A DNA stretch of 64,000 nt from Sipunculus nudus (taxonomy: Eukaryota > Annelida > Sipuncula > Golfingiida > Sipunculidae): positions 64,273,953-64,337,952 of the forward strand of contig CM049311.1 in assembly GCA_026874595.1 (NCBI GenBank), given 5' to 3'. Under the pieces are notes generated by a model. That model was not told the DNA's origin, made no database searches, and saw only the letters and a program-made list of their open reading frames with translations. This document shows, in pieces, positions 35,471-48,920 of this stretch. Position 1 is the stretch's first letter. Each line of letters starts with the position of its first letter. Position numbers and translations under genes: made by a program.

Positions 35471-37493
35471 TAGTCATGAACCTCCTTTATTGTGTGCACA
35501 AATCAGGCAATAGATCAAACTCGGAAGTCGGAAGCCGATATACTATTTTAATATTATCATATTAAAGATAACAAACAAATTTTACAGTTAATGAGTAATG
35601 GTGTAAACTTAGTGTAATCCACAGAAGAAAGAGTATTTCTTCATATGAATGTTTATAACATATCCATTCGACTTGTACATACACAGTATCGCTGTCTGGT
35701 CTCTCTCCTAACTAACTTCCTAATTTCAGACTATAGTCTTGAAGCCATAAAACCAGGTACTTATGATTGTTATTTAAATTGTGAAATTTGTATACCCTTG
35801 ACTGAAACTGTATAAAAATGAGAAACTGAGTGAATACTTTATAACTGTATTTGAATATGAATACAAATATTCAATAGATCTATCATGAACATGAATACAA
35901 ATACTAATAAAGTTTAAAAGATAGTATTTGAATGCATTTATGAATACATTTATAATATTATTAATGATCATTTATTTCAATCATATTATTTGAAAAAAAT
36001 CTATCCAGATGATACTATAAGTATATTTTAATTTAAACTATATTTGGCCTAATAATTGCAATTAATTTTCAATAAATAGTTAAACTGTCATATCATTTGT
36101 GCTAGTGCTACTCTTGGGTATGGGTAACCTGTAATTATTGAATAACAGTTAACTCCTTTGTAATAAGCATGATAATAAATATGACCTATAGTGGACATTT
36201 TTTTTCAAATACTTCTGCTGCAATGTAGATAATGTTATTAGGCCAAGTCAACCTTTGTGAAAATAGCACTCCTTTTCCTAATTAAAATAATATAAATGAC
36301 ATCAGCCCTCTTCCCTCTCCAAGGATTTATCAAAATCTTTACCTAAATTAAGTTATACACCATCATCCTCATAAATCATTTTATATAATATTTATAAAGT
36401 GTTGTATAATATTTAATATTTTATATGAATATAATATTAATCTATTTTGTTATAAGAAAATAAGTAATTACATCATTGATAAAAATAATGATATTTTGAA
36501 TGGATATATTATATTATATATTTTATCAATAACATTTAAACATTTTTTAATTTATTTTGTAATATTTTATAAATAATTATACAAAATTTTATATACCATC
36601 ATGTTAGTTATATACATTATATTATTTTAACACATAAATATAACCTGAATGCAAAATCCTGGTTAATGCACGACCCTTTCTGTGTCATTGCTGGTCGGTG
36701 CACTCAGTATGATTTCTAAATTCATGCATTTTGAGCATCATCTGTCACTTCCAGATGACTTCCAAGAGGCTTCTGATGCATTAAAATTAAACATGCTTTC
36801 ATTTTGATATATGGGAATATGTACATGTGAATTCTATAAAAGGTTTAAGATACTATGTACTGTTTCTACAATAGATGAGTAAAAATATGATAAAAATATG
36901 TTTTTTTTTTAATAATTAGATATAATAAAAGGATATATAAAGATCAAATAGCAATTTTAGTACTAAATTCCAGTTAAACATTTTCATTATTTAAGACAAG
37001 TATCATATAAGAATCTCTTGTGAATGTTCAAATAAAGAAAGCAATGACCTCTTTTATTATACAACCATTGATGTATTACTATATAGACATAGGGATGCAA
37101 TAATTGTACCGATTATTTTTACAACAATCATGCATGACATCAAGCATAAAGTGTAGCATCATATTTCGTATCCATTTAAAGAATCCACAATCGGTTTGGA
37201 ATAAAACCACTCCATTATTCTGCAAATTCAATAACTTTACATATGTTTCCATTACACAGACAAGCACATTACACCACACAAAATACTTCAGTGTTTGATA
37301 TGTACAGTTATTTACATACACAATAAATACAAAATAAAACATGTAGGCCTGAATGTCCACAAATATATTTACATATTTTAAATATAATTATTCTGTATAT
37401 ACATATTACAGGTATATGTATCTATTAATATGGATATTGTAGCACAAAAGATACAATCTACATATACTGTGAATATAGATAAAGGAGCACAAT
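35471..37493. other. AT-rich spacer between inverted arms
   Basis: Mostly A and T; 36361-36610 is extreme (ATATTATATATTTTATC-like). No gene recognised. Confidence 0.7.
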
Positions 37494-37738
37494 TAAAAAA
37501 AGAGAGAGAAAAAGGAAAAGTGAGAAAGAGATATAGAGGGAGATAGAAAGAGAGAAAAAGAAAACAATAGATGGAGAGAGAGAGAGTGAGAGAGAATGGG
37601 AAAGAGAGGATGAGAGGAAAAAAAACGAGGAGGCAGAGAGTGAGAGGAAAAGGGAAAAAGGGAGAAAAAAAGAGAGTGAGAGAGAATGGGAAAGAAAATA
37701 AGAGAGAGAATGAGAGAGAGAGAGTAAGAGAGAGAGAA
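37494..37738 (+). repeat. GA-rich low-complexity tract
   Basis: AGAGAGAGAAAAAG-type purine sequence for about 245 bp, adjacent to the right inverted arm. Open frames on both strands here are composition artefacts. Confidence 0.93.
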
Positions 37739-37742
37739 CCAT

Positions 37743-37964
37743 TGTTGTTGTCAGCTTAATACTACAGCTATAACAAAGCAGATAATCAGTTGACCCCTGT
37801 GTACTCATCATTTGAGGTCTGGCACCAGCCCCAGACACACTAATTGCCCAGGCAGCCCTACTCCTATGCCCCCAGTAAGACATAAAGCCCTGTGATTGGC
37901 GAGATAAGGGGTAGCACAGTATCCTGTACTGGTACAGCCCAGTGTCCTGTAGTAGTACAAATGT
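37743..37964 (-). repeat. Right arm of the long inverted repeat
   Basis: Reverse complement of 35251-35470 with scattered changes. The two arms bound a 2.7-kb unit, either a foldback-type element or two inverted copies of one MITE. Confidence 0.88.
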
Positions 37965-38283
37965 CTTCTGGTACTGTTGGATAGCTATACAGTGAGAGTT
38001 TCTACAAAGGCCGCCCTTTTTGACACACGGGGTGTGTCAATATGGTCCAGCTTATTGACACACAGATTTACTGCACATGCCTCTAATCTGTAACACTCTC
38101 GCTAGATGGCAGGGCGTTCACCAAGTGTCACTAACACCCCTGTCGTGATACCCGATACCGCATGTCAATAACACGAGTTGTATTACCCCAGCAGATCATA
38201 ATTACCGTGCATAAGAAATGGTGGCTTTGGTCAAATCAGTGTGTTACCATGCGAGTCCTTTGAACCCTTAGTCCTTACACATG

Positions 38284-38462
38284 TCAAGGAAATTCGTAGC
38301 GTATTCGACATTTGAGGTTTGAGATTCAAATTCAGAATACTCTCCCATTGCTCCAAAAGCCTCTGTCTTTTGGAGCTCCAAAAGCCTCTGTCTTTTGGAG
38401 CAATGGGGGGTAGTATCTGAATCTTGAACCTCGAATGTCGAATACGCTATGAATTTCCTTGA
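38284..38462. repeat. 179-bp hairpin with a duplicated centre
   Basis: Arms of ~70 bp: TCAAGGAAATTCGTAGCGTA on the left pairs with TACGCTATGAATTTCCTTGA on the right. The centre is two adjacent 25-bp palindromic units CTCCAAAAG-CCTCTGT-CTTTTGGAG. A short MITE is likely. Confidence 0.9.
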
Positions 38463-38724
38463 CGTTCCTCACATTGACGGCTGGGGCCAGTTCCTGAAAA
38501 AAGCAGGGCGTTGAAAGCAATAAAACAGAAAAAAATGTTTAACACATAAAAGTTAAGAACTTTCATCGTCAGTTATATAAATTAGTTTAAACCTATTTTT
38601 ATAGGGCAGAGTACTACTAATTTCAGGGATGAAATTTACATAGTGGATCAAAATTATTTATCTCATTTCAAATTTTAAATTATATTTACCAATTAAAAAA
38701 TAAGATATAATTTTAGTTCTCATA

Positions 38725-38730
38725 TATATA

Positions 38731-38819
<89 letters not shown>
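38725..38819. repeat. (TA)n microsatellite
   Basis: About 95 bp of nearly perfect TA. Confidence 0.95.
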
Positions 38820-38823
<4 letters not shown>

Positions 38824-40105
38824 CTTGTTCTATTCAGTATTTTTTTTTATAATCAACAAATATAATAGGTACAAATAAGCTTTATTGAAATAATTACAAG
38901 ATATAGTAAGTTAATCATAGTGTCTGGTGACTATATATACAAACTATATAAGCTCATTTGACTCTGAATAATTAAAGTGTAGAGATAATTCTAGAGTATT
39001 GGATTCTTTATTAGCGGTTTATATCTATAGCGGTAATGCCATTAAAAGTTTTTATAGTAGTTATTTAGCTTATGTATGATCGAGTACTGTGTTTTTGCGT
39101 GTATAAGATGATCCCGTGTATATAACTACCCCCCCCCCCCAATATTGAGCCACAAATTTTGGTTCAAATTATTTTTCAGCATCTTAAGTTGGAGCTGCCA
39201 GCTACTGAGGATCACTTTGTTAGCATAATGATCACTTTAACCGGTTACTATTTGGGACGCCCCCTGGACGCCCATCACAAAACTAATACGCTGTGTCTAT
39301 CAGCCATGATAACGCACGATGGACTGACTGTCCTTATCCAATTTTCGATGCTAATTATTTACGTTAAATATCTATGCTCGCCATTGAACCAGTTTCCATA
39401 TGCTTCAAGGGCACCCCGACCGTAAAGTTGATAATTTTTTATGTATTTACATGGGAATTTCTCGTGAATATTAATTAAATTCTAATTAGGACTCTGTTGG
39501 CAAGCCAATTGGTTGAATTGAGTCGGCAAGTGACACAAGGGTCGCCAACAAGCGCAATGTTTCAACTGACCCTGCAGTGTTGTTATGACAATAACTCATA
39601 TAAAACTACCACAAAAGATTGGTATCTATCTAAATTATTATCATTTTGTAAAAAATGTGTATATTTCTCATTCCTAAAGCCATTTTCTGTGTTTATGGTG
39701 CCTGTTATGAAGGTCGAGAGATGGCACAAATTTTCAAGATGGCGGCGATCGGACTTGCCGCTCGATAGACCTCTTGCTTTGACAAATATCGGAATATGTT
39801 TTGAACAAAATAAATATGAAAAGATGTTCATTAAAGTTTATTAACTGAAATCCGAGAATGTTTATTATGTCTTAAGTTGAAAAAAGACGTCTGACATTAG
39901 TGACATCGTTTTGACACTGTTAGCCATCATGCAATTCTTCGGGGATTCCCCGAAAAAAACTGTCACCGGGCGACAAAATGGGAAATACAAGCTTTACCGG
40001 GAGTACCAAAATGATCCAAGTTAACAATACAAACGTTGAAATACATATATAAATGTTAGATTTTACCATTCTGGTGGACTTCTGGCTATTTTAATGGGGG
40101 TTTAT

Positions 40106-42537
40106 GGGTCTTTCTTAACACCGAAAAGTACCGAAAAGTACCGAAAAGTTACCGAAAAGTTACCGAAAAGTACCGAAAAGTTACCGAAAAGTTACTGAAA
40201 AGTAACTGAAAAGACTTTAAAAGCATCTTGTAAATAATATTAACACTTAAAATTACCAGAAAGTTGTTTCAGACTGTCAATAAAGATAGCAAATTGTGCT
40301 TTTTTTTTTACCTTTTATAGGATAATGAAAAGTGACTGAAAAGCTCCATAAAGTGACAAAATGTTATCAAATAAGTACTAAAAAATACCAAAAGTTACCA
40401 AAAAGTTACCAAAAAATACTGTAAAGTAACTGAATAGTACCAAAAAGTTACCGAAAAGTACTGAAAAGTTACCGAAAAGTACCGAAAAGTACCGAAAAGT
40501 TATTGAAAATTACCGAAAAGTAACTGAAAAGACTTTAAAAGCGTCTTTTAATTAATATTAACAAATTGCCTTAAAATTGCCTTTATAGTCTTCATTGTAT
40601 CTATCGCCAGACATAGTCTGGAGATACTATGGTTTAGGCACGGTCGCGCCGCCGCCGCCGCAGAGATTTCTTTTGGACACGATAACTCAAAAAATATTTC
40701 ACGGATCTTTACCAAACTTGGTATATGTATAGATATGGGTGAGAGGACGACACCTATTTAAAATGAGGTCATGACCTCAACTAGGAGAGTGACCTTGACC
40801 TTGAATAGGTTCAATTTTGGGGAAAATCACACAAATTCTTAAATATCTCAAGAAAACTTGCATGGATTGATCCCAAAATCAAGTTGATCAAAGATCATGG
40901 ATAGGGTTGTCATGTTCCAGAAACTGGTGGCGCCACCTATTATTCTTTACTTGTTTTCATGCCGTTTAATATTCCCAAAATAGCTACTTGACAGTACTGT
41001 GAGCATTATAAGTCAAAAACTAATGGACAGATTTCTTTCATATTATGCAAATACATAGATATGGGTTATGGGATGATGTTTATTTAAATTGGGGTCATGA
41101 CCTTTCCTATGAGAGTGGCCTTGACCTTGAATATTGCCATATATGGTGAAAATCACACAAAATCATTAATTTCTCAATAAGGGATGCATGCATTGGTCCA
41201 AAAATCAACTTGACCGAAGATCTTGGATAGTAATGTCATGTACCGGAAACAGGTGGCGCCACCTTTATTCTTTTACTTGTTTTCATGCCGTTTAATACCC
41301 CATCATTGCCACTTAACAGTACATTTATAACCTGTGAGCATTATAAGTCAAAAACTAATGGACAGATTTCTTTCATATTATGCATATACATAGACATGGG
41401 TTATGGGATGATGTATATATAAATTGGGGTCATGACCTTTCTTATTAGAGTGGCCTTGACCTTGAATATTGCCATATATGGTGAAAATTACACAAAATCA
41501 TTAATATCTCAATAAGGGATGCATGCATTGGTCCAAAAATCAACATGTTCGAAGATCTTGGAAAGTATTGTCATGTACCGGAAACAGGTGGCGCCACCTG
41601 TTATTCTTTTACTTGTTTTGTGCCGTTTATTACCCCATCATTGCCAATTATCAGTACTGTGAGCATTATAAGTAAAAAACTAATGGACAAATTTCTTTCA
41701 TATTATGAATATACATGGATATGGGTTATAGGATAATGTTTATTTGAATAGGGGTCATGACCTTTCCAATGAGTGGCCTTGACCTTGAATATTGCCATAT
41801 ATGGTGAAAATCACACAAAATCATTAATTTCTCAATAAGGGATGCATTGATTGGTCCAAAAATCAACTTGAACGAAGATCTTGGAAAGTGTTGTCATGAA
41901 CGGGAAACAGGTGGTGCCACCTGTTATTCTTTTACTTGTTTTTGTGCTGTTTAATACCCCATCATTGCCACTTAACAGTATTGTGAGCATTATAAGTCAA
42001 AAACTAATGGACAGATTTCTTGCATATACATAGACATAGGTTAGGGGATGATGTATATTGAAATTTGGATCATGACCTTTTCTATGAGAATGACCTTTTT
42101 TATAAGTGTGGTCTGATATTGATTGTTGCTGAAGATGGGGGGCCTATTCTTAAAGGGGGGGGGGGGATTAATTGTCTGGCGATACTATGGCACCTGCGGT
42201 GCCAAGAAATATCTAGTTAATTTTTTGGTATTTCGGTACATTGTAGTACCTTTTCAGGAACTTTTCGGTTACTTTTCAATACTTTTGGTGACTTTTCGGT
42301 ACTTTTCAGTAACCCTATAAAAGGGTTAAAAAAAGCAAAATTTGCTAACTTAATTGACAGTCTGAAACAACTTTTTGGTAATTTTTATGTTAATATTAAT
42401 TGAAAGATGCTTTTTAAGTCTTTTCAGTTACTTTTCAGAAACTTTTCGGTAACTTTTCTGTACTTTTCGGTAACTTTTCGGTACTTTTCGGTAACTTTTC
42501 GGTACTTTTCGGTACTTTTCGGTGTTTAGAAAGACCC
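40106..42537. mobile_element. 2.4-kb transposon-like insertion with long, internally repetitive inverted ends
   Basis: Ends are GGGTCTTTCTTAACACCGAAAAG and its inverse TTTTCGGTGTTTAGAAAGACCC. Flanks GGGTTTAT and GGGCTTTAT look like an 8-9 bp target duplication, and the uninterrupted paralogue at 49.6 kb gives the empty site. The inverted ends consist largely of ACCGAAAAGT/TACCGAAAAGT units (40120-40560 and 42235-42525) and extend inward to TATCGCCAGAC/GTCTGGCGATA at ~40608 and ~42174. No transposase, so non-autonomous. Confidence 0.82.
40620..42115 (+). repeat. Tandem ~330-bp units inside the insertion
   Basis: GGTGGCGCCACC or its variant lies at 40926, 41252, 41587 and 41910 (spacing 326, 335, 323). 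Each unit also carries GGGGTCATGACCT, GTGGCCTTGACCTTGAATA and AACTAATGGACAGATTTCTT. Confidence 0.9.
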
Positions 42538-43180
42538 GGGCTTTATACATATTTGATGGATAAATCTGTGAGTTTACATTTTTTGTCACCTTTCATTTAA
42601 GTTCACCTTGTCTTAATTAGTTCTTCATACCTGAACAGGTAGGCAATTGCAATTTACCCTTATTTGAAATCAACACGATATTTTATGTCAAATATACAAG
42701 TATTGTTTTTTTATAAATTTCTTCAAACAAAACATTTATGGTTTTGTCTAATTTATTTCAGGACTCCCCACCTATAATTACTTAAATAACCTTAATCATA
42801 TTTCATTAACCTGATTACCTAGATCTTCCATGACAATACACCATTATTGTTCCTAAATTCTACAATGTCTTCACTGGGATATACTATAGACATGTACAAA
42901 TATGCTAAAACAACGAAGACAATATACGTACCTGAATTTACCTAATTTACCTGGTTCTTAAATAGATATATGTGAAATTTATGATTGGTTAATCATTAAC
43001 CTCTTGCTTGGTATCTCTGTAATAATTGGTAAAAATTTCATAAGGATCAACCAAAAATTGATCACATTATCAATCATAACATTAATGTACAGTGTGTCAA
43101 AATTGAAAGTGTGAGAAACCTAGAATTAATCTAAACAGTAAGGGGGTGTTTTATGACAAGCAAATACAAACAGTAAAGTG

Positions 43181-43399
43181 TTAATACTGATGATTGAAAT
43201 GGGATTTTATAATTTTTGATTCTTAAAATGGTCAGTGGTATATTTTTTTTATGATGCTACAAGTGAAAACAGGAAAATAACATAGAAAGGTATGAAGCAG
43301 GTCAAAATGGAATTAATTAAACATAATAAAGATTGAGTATTATGCAACAATTCACATTAATATCATAAGAGACATCAAAGGGTCAATTTTAGGGCCCAA
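43181..43399. other. No feature recognised
   Basis: AT-rich sequence. Confidence 0.4.
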
Positions 43400-43800
43400 A
43401 TTTGGGTAATAAATTATTATCCAGGAGATTGCACCCACGGAGAATTTACATGTCAAGAGAATGTGCATTACAGGGCATTGAATTTCGCGTCACCTGAGGA
43501 AAGGCAGCTTCATATTTATAATGCGCTACTGGTTGTCTTGTAATCGAAGTGCCATGTGCGAGTCACGTGTATGTCAGTGTACAAGCCAGCTGACATCATC
43601 TGCATTCCCGCGGTAAATATGGCACCATATGAAAAATCATCCTTGTATTAATATGCATATTACATACTACTGGATGGCATTAGCAAGTTCCCAGCATCCC
43701 TTGCGCGAGCGCTGTAACTCTCTGATCTTGAGTACATGGGCAAGCCCCGCAAGCTGATAGCAGCATCGACAATTATATCACTGCGTACCTGTTTAAAGTG
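43400..43800 (+). promoter_or_regulatory. Possible promoter-like region with an E-box
   Basis: Locally richer in CpG than its surroundings (CCCGCGG, TTGCGCGAGCGCTG) and containing the canonical E-box CACGTG at 43564-43569. It could be the distal promoter of the downstream cryptochrome gene, whose coding exon is 19.8 kb away and preceded by a 5' UTR intron, but no transcript evidence is available. Confidence 0.25.
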
Positions 43801-46348
43801 AATTGCCAAGATATTTTTGGCAAAATATACTTTAAAACTTATATATTTTCAGGATTGGGAATTCTGTTTCAGTCTGTCAGTTCTGCAGTTCCGTCCGCGA
43901 TCACGGTAAATCACTGGCTCTACTGTCAGAAGGGCTTTCATATATTGATTCTATTAAAATTCATGTGTCAATGCTGCAAGGGCAAACCTTTTCTTATCAA
44001 TTATTTAACTATGGGCGCACGTAAATCTGATGTATAAACGATAAATTTAAACAAAAATAAAACACTGTAATGTTCTTTATTGAGTGTACATTACCACCAT
44101 ACCGACATGATCACCCATATTCACCCCGTCCAGTTCGACTGACGTAATAATGCTGATTCCCGAAATTATCCTTGACAGCCCAGAGGACGCTGAAAAACTT
44201 GTACCCATGTATAAGACGGCCCCCCTTCTTTGCCAAATATTTTTAGGATAAAATTTGTCGTCCTGTCAGAAACAAATACGGTAATAATATTTTCATGATT
44301 TGGTTTGGAATACCATGCGGGGTACAAGCCAATTTAATCCATCACCAACACTAGCTATTTAATACATGGATTAACGGCTTAGCATAAAAAATAATAAAGC
44401 CTTATATATTATTCTGGTATAAGAATCGGAAGCGGCATTGTATCTTTGTTACCATATAGATGACATTCTATTAATGACGAACATAGAGGCTGAATTGCAA
44501 AATTCACTTTTTACTCTCGATTGTGGTGTAATTCCTGGCAGCTTTAGAGTGAACACAGTAAGAAAAGCGTTATGCATTTAAAGGATAATAGGATGACACT
44601 TACAAACTTAAAATAATGTAAGAATATGGTACCGAACTGTGAGTGTTCATAAGGGCCTCGGTTTCTACCTACATTCACAAACAACTATACTCTGATAAAA
44701 GTTCTGATTTCCTAGCTGATGTTGGTTTATGAGCCTTTGGTTCAATATTGGGTAAGTTCAGGAATTTAAGAATAAATGACCCCTTTACAAAATTATATGC
44801 TCTGGAGGTAGTAGATCATGCGTCTGAGATATGGGAATAAGCCAAAACCCCATCATGTCATGAAATGCAAATTTTTTCTTTGCAATTGGTGCTCTAAACG
44901 GGACATTTGTTGGTTAACATGTGTTAGTATCAATTCATTGATATGTTACTTTTGGGAATCACTAAATTAGGTAATTAAGTTTTTACCAGTTTTTTTCAGC
45001 ACTTACAGCAAAGAAGTATACTTTAAAAAGTTTATGACCCGATAGCAAAGATATACTTGCTCGGATTTGGTGTGGGATACTTGTGCTGAGAAGAGAAACT
45101 GGTGATTTCAGACACTAAGGATGACACCAGAAAAAAATGAACATATATGAACCAAAAAACTTAAGAAAGGGGTTGTTCCATATCAGAAAACAGTGATGTC
45201 GAAGATGAGGCAAAACAGTTTTGAATGTTCTGCCTATTATGAACCCCTATCAATTCTATTTGATTAAACATCTTACACTATTACGCATGCAGTTTCCTGA
45301 TCTTGATAAAACAGTTCAGTCAGTTTATTTAATGCATTGTGACTGTAAGATTTTGGTAGAATACTTTTGGAACAAGTGAAAATATTTACTTTAACGCTGT
45401 TAGAAAAAAAAACAAGACCCGTACACGATAATGATTTACTCCATTCACATTTGACGTTACATATAAGCCCAAAGGGGACTGGGAAATTAACTGATGTTTC
45501 TGAAATGAAAGTTTATATCATATATATCACATTTTATTATAATTAAAACTAAAATACTAAAAAAAAGCTGCAAAGAAAGTCCAAACAATCAATCATGCTA
45601 TAAAATATACACAATATACACAAAGTCAATGTTCACAATGTTCAGATATGGACACAAACATGCATACGCATTTAGTAATATACAAAATATACAATAAGAT
45701 TCAAGTAGATATCTTGGAATATTAAAAAATAATAACTTTTCCAAAATATTCCTCCACAGTCTTCTTCAGTATCATCCTTCTCGACCTCTGTAAGTTGTTA
45801 CATCATTGCCTGCCCTGCCAGGGACCCTGGATGAGGTAAATGTGCATCTTACAAAATTTTTAAAGGCTTATTTTATTATCCAAAATTTTATTATTCTATA
45901 ATAAGGAAAAATGTATACCTGTATAAAAATAACTAAAATATTTGATATGTAATGACCAAATGTGCTCAAATATAGCTTGTACATTGCAACATTTGCTTGG
46001 AGAAGTCATCAACGTCCATATTTGTGCATAACGTTACGGTGGAAGATCAAAATTTGAGCAGATAAATTTGACTTAGGAGATATAATGACTCTCAGACAAC
46101 ACCACCTTTCAGTATTTAATGCTTATTATAATGATAAGTATTCATCTCCTTTATATTATGGAATATAAAAGACTGTAAAATATGCCATAAAAAAATAAAA
46201 TACACATAAAACCCTGAATAATCCTTGTTACAATAAGGCAAAAGAAATGACTTAACAATGGTAAATATACCAGATTTCATGATGCCCAGTTTCCTGGTTT
46301 TCTTTGAAGTTACTTGGCCCTTTGATCTAGGATAACAGTGATTAATTG
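43801..46348. other. No gene recognised
   Basis: Mostly unique AT-rich sequence. A TATAAGACGGCCCCCC phrase near 44210 resembles one near 39102 (TATAAGATGATCCC) and may mark old MITE ends. Confidence 0.4.
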
Positions 46349-47790
46349 TATCTGCCAAAATGAAGTTTTGCAGATACTATGTTTTTGACCAGGTTCCGCC
46401 ACTGCCGCCGCCGGGTTCGTTTCCGGGGAACTCCTCTGAGACTACTGGACGGATTTTTCTGAAACTTACACAAATTATCGGGTCACATGTGAACTGGTGC
46501 CTAACCAAGTGGCCTTGACCTCTGACCTTTCCTCTCTGACCAGCGTCTGTTGGTGCGTCTGTTTCCACACATAAACCCACATATCTTTTGACCAATCAGG
46601 GAAAATTTTTTACACAAATGAACCCTTGGATAGCTTTATAACATACACAAAAAAAAGTGGCGCCACCTGCAACCATGTTTGCACAGTGTCCATCTGTTCA
46701 TCTGCCTTGGGTTAAAATCACTCATATCTCTGCAGTTGTTTGACTAATTCACCTAAAATTCGGCATGTGTATACATCCTAGATAGCTTTCTTGATTTTAT
46801 GACAGGTGGCGCCACCTACATTCACGTTGATGCTGCAGACATCCAAGCTCATATCTCGGGAACCGTTTGACCAATCAGGGAAAAAATTTTACACTAATGT
46901 AGACCTTGGATAGCTTTATAACATACATAAAAATGGTGGCACCACCTGCAGCCATTTTTGCACAGTGTCCATCTGTTTGTCTGCCTTGGGTTAAAATCAC
47001 TCATTTCTCTGCAGTGGTTTGACCAAATTACCTGAAATTCGGCATGCGTATACATCCTGCATAGCTTTCTTGATTTTATGACAGGTGGCGCCACCTACAT
47101 TCACATTCACGCTGTAGACATCCATGCTTATATCTCCGGACTTGTTCGACCAATCAGGAAAAAATTTTACACTAATGTAGCCCTTGGATAGCTTTATAAC
47201 ATACACAAAAATGGTGGCGCCACTTGCAGCCATTTTTGCAAAGCGTCCATCTGTTTGTCTGCCTTGGGTTAAAAACACTCATATCTCTGCAGTGGTATGA
47301 CCAAATTACCTGAAATTGGGCATGCTTATAAATCCCGCATAGCTTTCTTGATTTTATAACAGGTGGCGCCACCTACGTTCACATCCACGCTGCAGACATT
47401 AATGCTATTATCTCTGGAACCGTTTGACCAATCAGGAAAAAAAATTTACACTAATGTAGCCCTTGGATAGTTTTCTAATGTACACAAAAATGATGGTGCC
47501 ACCTGCAGCAATTTTTGCACAGCGTCCATCTGTTTGTCTGCCTTGTTTTAAAATCACTCATATCTCTGCAGTGGTTTGACTTTTCCACCTGAAATTTTGC
47601 ACGTGTATACATCTTGGATAGTTTCTCTTCAAATAACAGGATGCGCCACCTACAATCATGTTTACATTGCAGAAATCCATTCTAATATGTAACACATGTA
47701 ACCCTATTTCCCCTTACCACTCAATCCATGCCTCACTTCACCCGTCCTACTCTGATTTTGGCGGATACACGTAGTCGCTTGATGACTACC
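46349..47790 (+). mobile_element. Helentron/pearl-like element, copy 2 (most complete)
   Basis: Starts with a hairpin, GTATCTGC...GCAGATAC, whose inner phrase TATCTGCCAAAAT returns inverted as ATTTTGGCGGATA at 47755-47767. It is followed by a second hairpin GTAGTCGCTTGATGACTAC. The body has GGTGGCGCCACC-type palindromes near 46660, 46805, 46936, 47084, 47213, 47361 and 47494, a ~276-bp unit with two palindromes. The plan of 5' hairpin, subterminal inverted repeats, tandem core and 3' hairpin matches Helentron-derived elements described from bivalves. No coding capacity. Confidence 0.72.
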
Positions 47791-48920
47791 CGTATTTTAG
47801 TTGGGGCAAAGGTTTAGCTGCTTATTTGCAGTACGCTTGACTGACCACTGCTGACACACGGTGCCACAGATGCTTTCCTGACACACGTATGGTAACGGAA
47901 ACTTCCTAATATCAGTACCTGAGACTGCAGACATGGTAACCGAGACTTCCAAATCAAGGTAACTGAGACTCTCAGACCGTGTGTCAATAAGCACTCGGTT
48001 CTACAGTATAAGCCTCAGACTACACACCTCCCTAAGCCCTTGTAACCAGAGTCAACAAGTGTTTATTAACCTATGCCAGCATGTCACTCTTCAGAGCTTG
48101 GCCTGTTGAAAAAAAATGTAACAAAATTCTGGCTGTCAATCCAGCAGCTCGAGTCAGCCAGGCTACCAGTGCAGTGTCAGTGAGGTCTTCAAATGTGCCC
48201 ATTAGACTGTTCTTCTCTGTCTCTGCTAAACTCGCTGACTGGTAGAATAGGTCAGTAAATGTTTAAAAATGATGATCCAAGTTTAATTTTAGTTGCTATC
48301 AGATCCATGCAACTCATACTTATTGGTGTTAAAATGATTTTATCGTGTCTTGTTGTTTGAAAGTAAACATGCGACGAAGATGCAACGGATCCGAACATGC
48401 AACAGATCCATTGCATGTTCTGTGGCTAATGCTGTAGATACTCCCACTGTATGGCTGTTTGAAAAATATATGGCTGGGCCTTATGATATTGAGTCAGATT
48501 AAATGGGGCTAGATTGGGCAAATAATAAAATCAGTCTTGGACTGGTGCACATGAAAGTATTAAATGACAAATTAAACTAAACAAATGTAAGATTAAACAT
48601 ATTTTATAAATCAGTTTCAGCTTGGTTACTATAACAACCTTGATATCTTATCAGTTAGGCCTTTTGTTGGGTTCTGAACGGTAACAAGTCATTCAGACTC
48701 CTTGAAATCTGGTAATTACCTTCAGTCCCAGAGGTAGTGAACGCAGCATAATACTTTAACACTTTAACATCTGATAGGCCATTATTAGCCTGTCACTTGA
48801 CATCCCCTCATCTGTTCATAACACCAAAACACCCTCAGATTTGACACTAAGAACTCCCGATTTTAGCTCAGTCTTAGAGGTGAAATTAATGTCGGACATG
48901 ATTATTTTGGTTCTATATGG
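47791..48920. other. No gene recognised
   Basis: Contains GACACACGGTGCC and GACACACG phrases resembling 38030, but no coherent repeat or exon. Confidence 0.4.

Larger units (their letters stand above)
39405..43180 (+). repeat. Dispersed repeat copy A, split by an insertion
   Basis: 39405-40105 and 42538-43180 align end to end with 48921-50240 (shared phrases: TAAAGTTGATAATTTTT, ACAAAAGATTGG, GACATCGTTTTGACACTG, TTGTCTTAATTAGTT, TTACCTAGATCTTCCATGAC, CAAATACAAACAGTA). A YY1-like CAAGATGGCGGC occurs at about 39737. Non-coding. Confidence 0.88.

Noticed and set aside
37458-37883. 141-codon minus-strand frame rich in S, L and F, and its plus-strand counterpart rich in R, E and K
   Set aside because: Both are translations of the GA-rich tract.
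39159-39425. 88-codon plus-strand frame
   Set aside because: Part of it overlaps the dispersed repeat A, and there is no domain or splice support.
46894-47372. Repeated minus-strand frames starting MAPPVIKSRKLC
   Set aside because: They arise from the ~276-bp tandem core of the Helentron-like element; related frames occur at 8582 and 9704.
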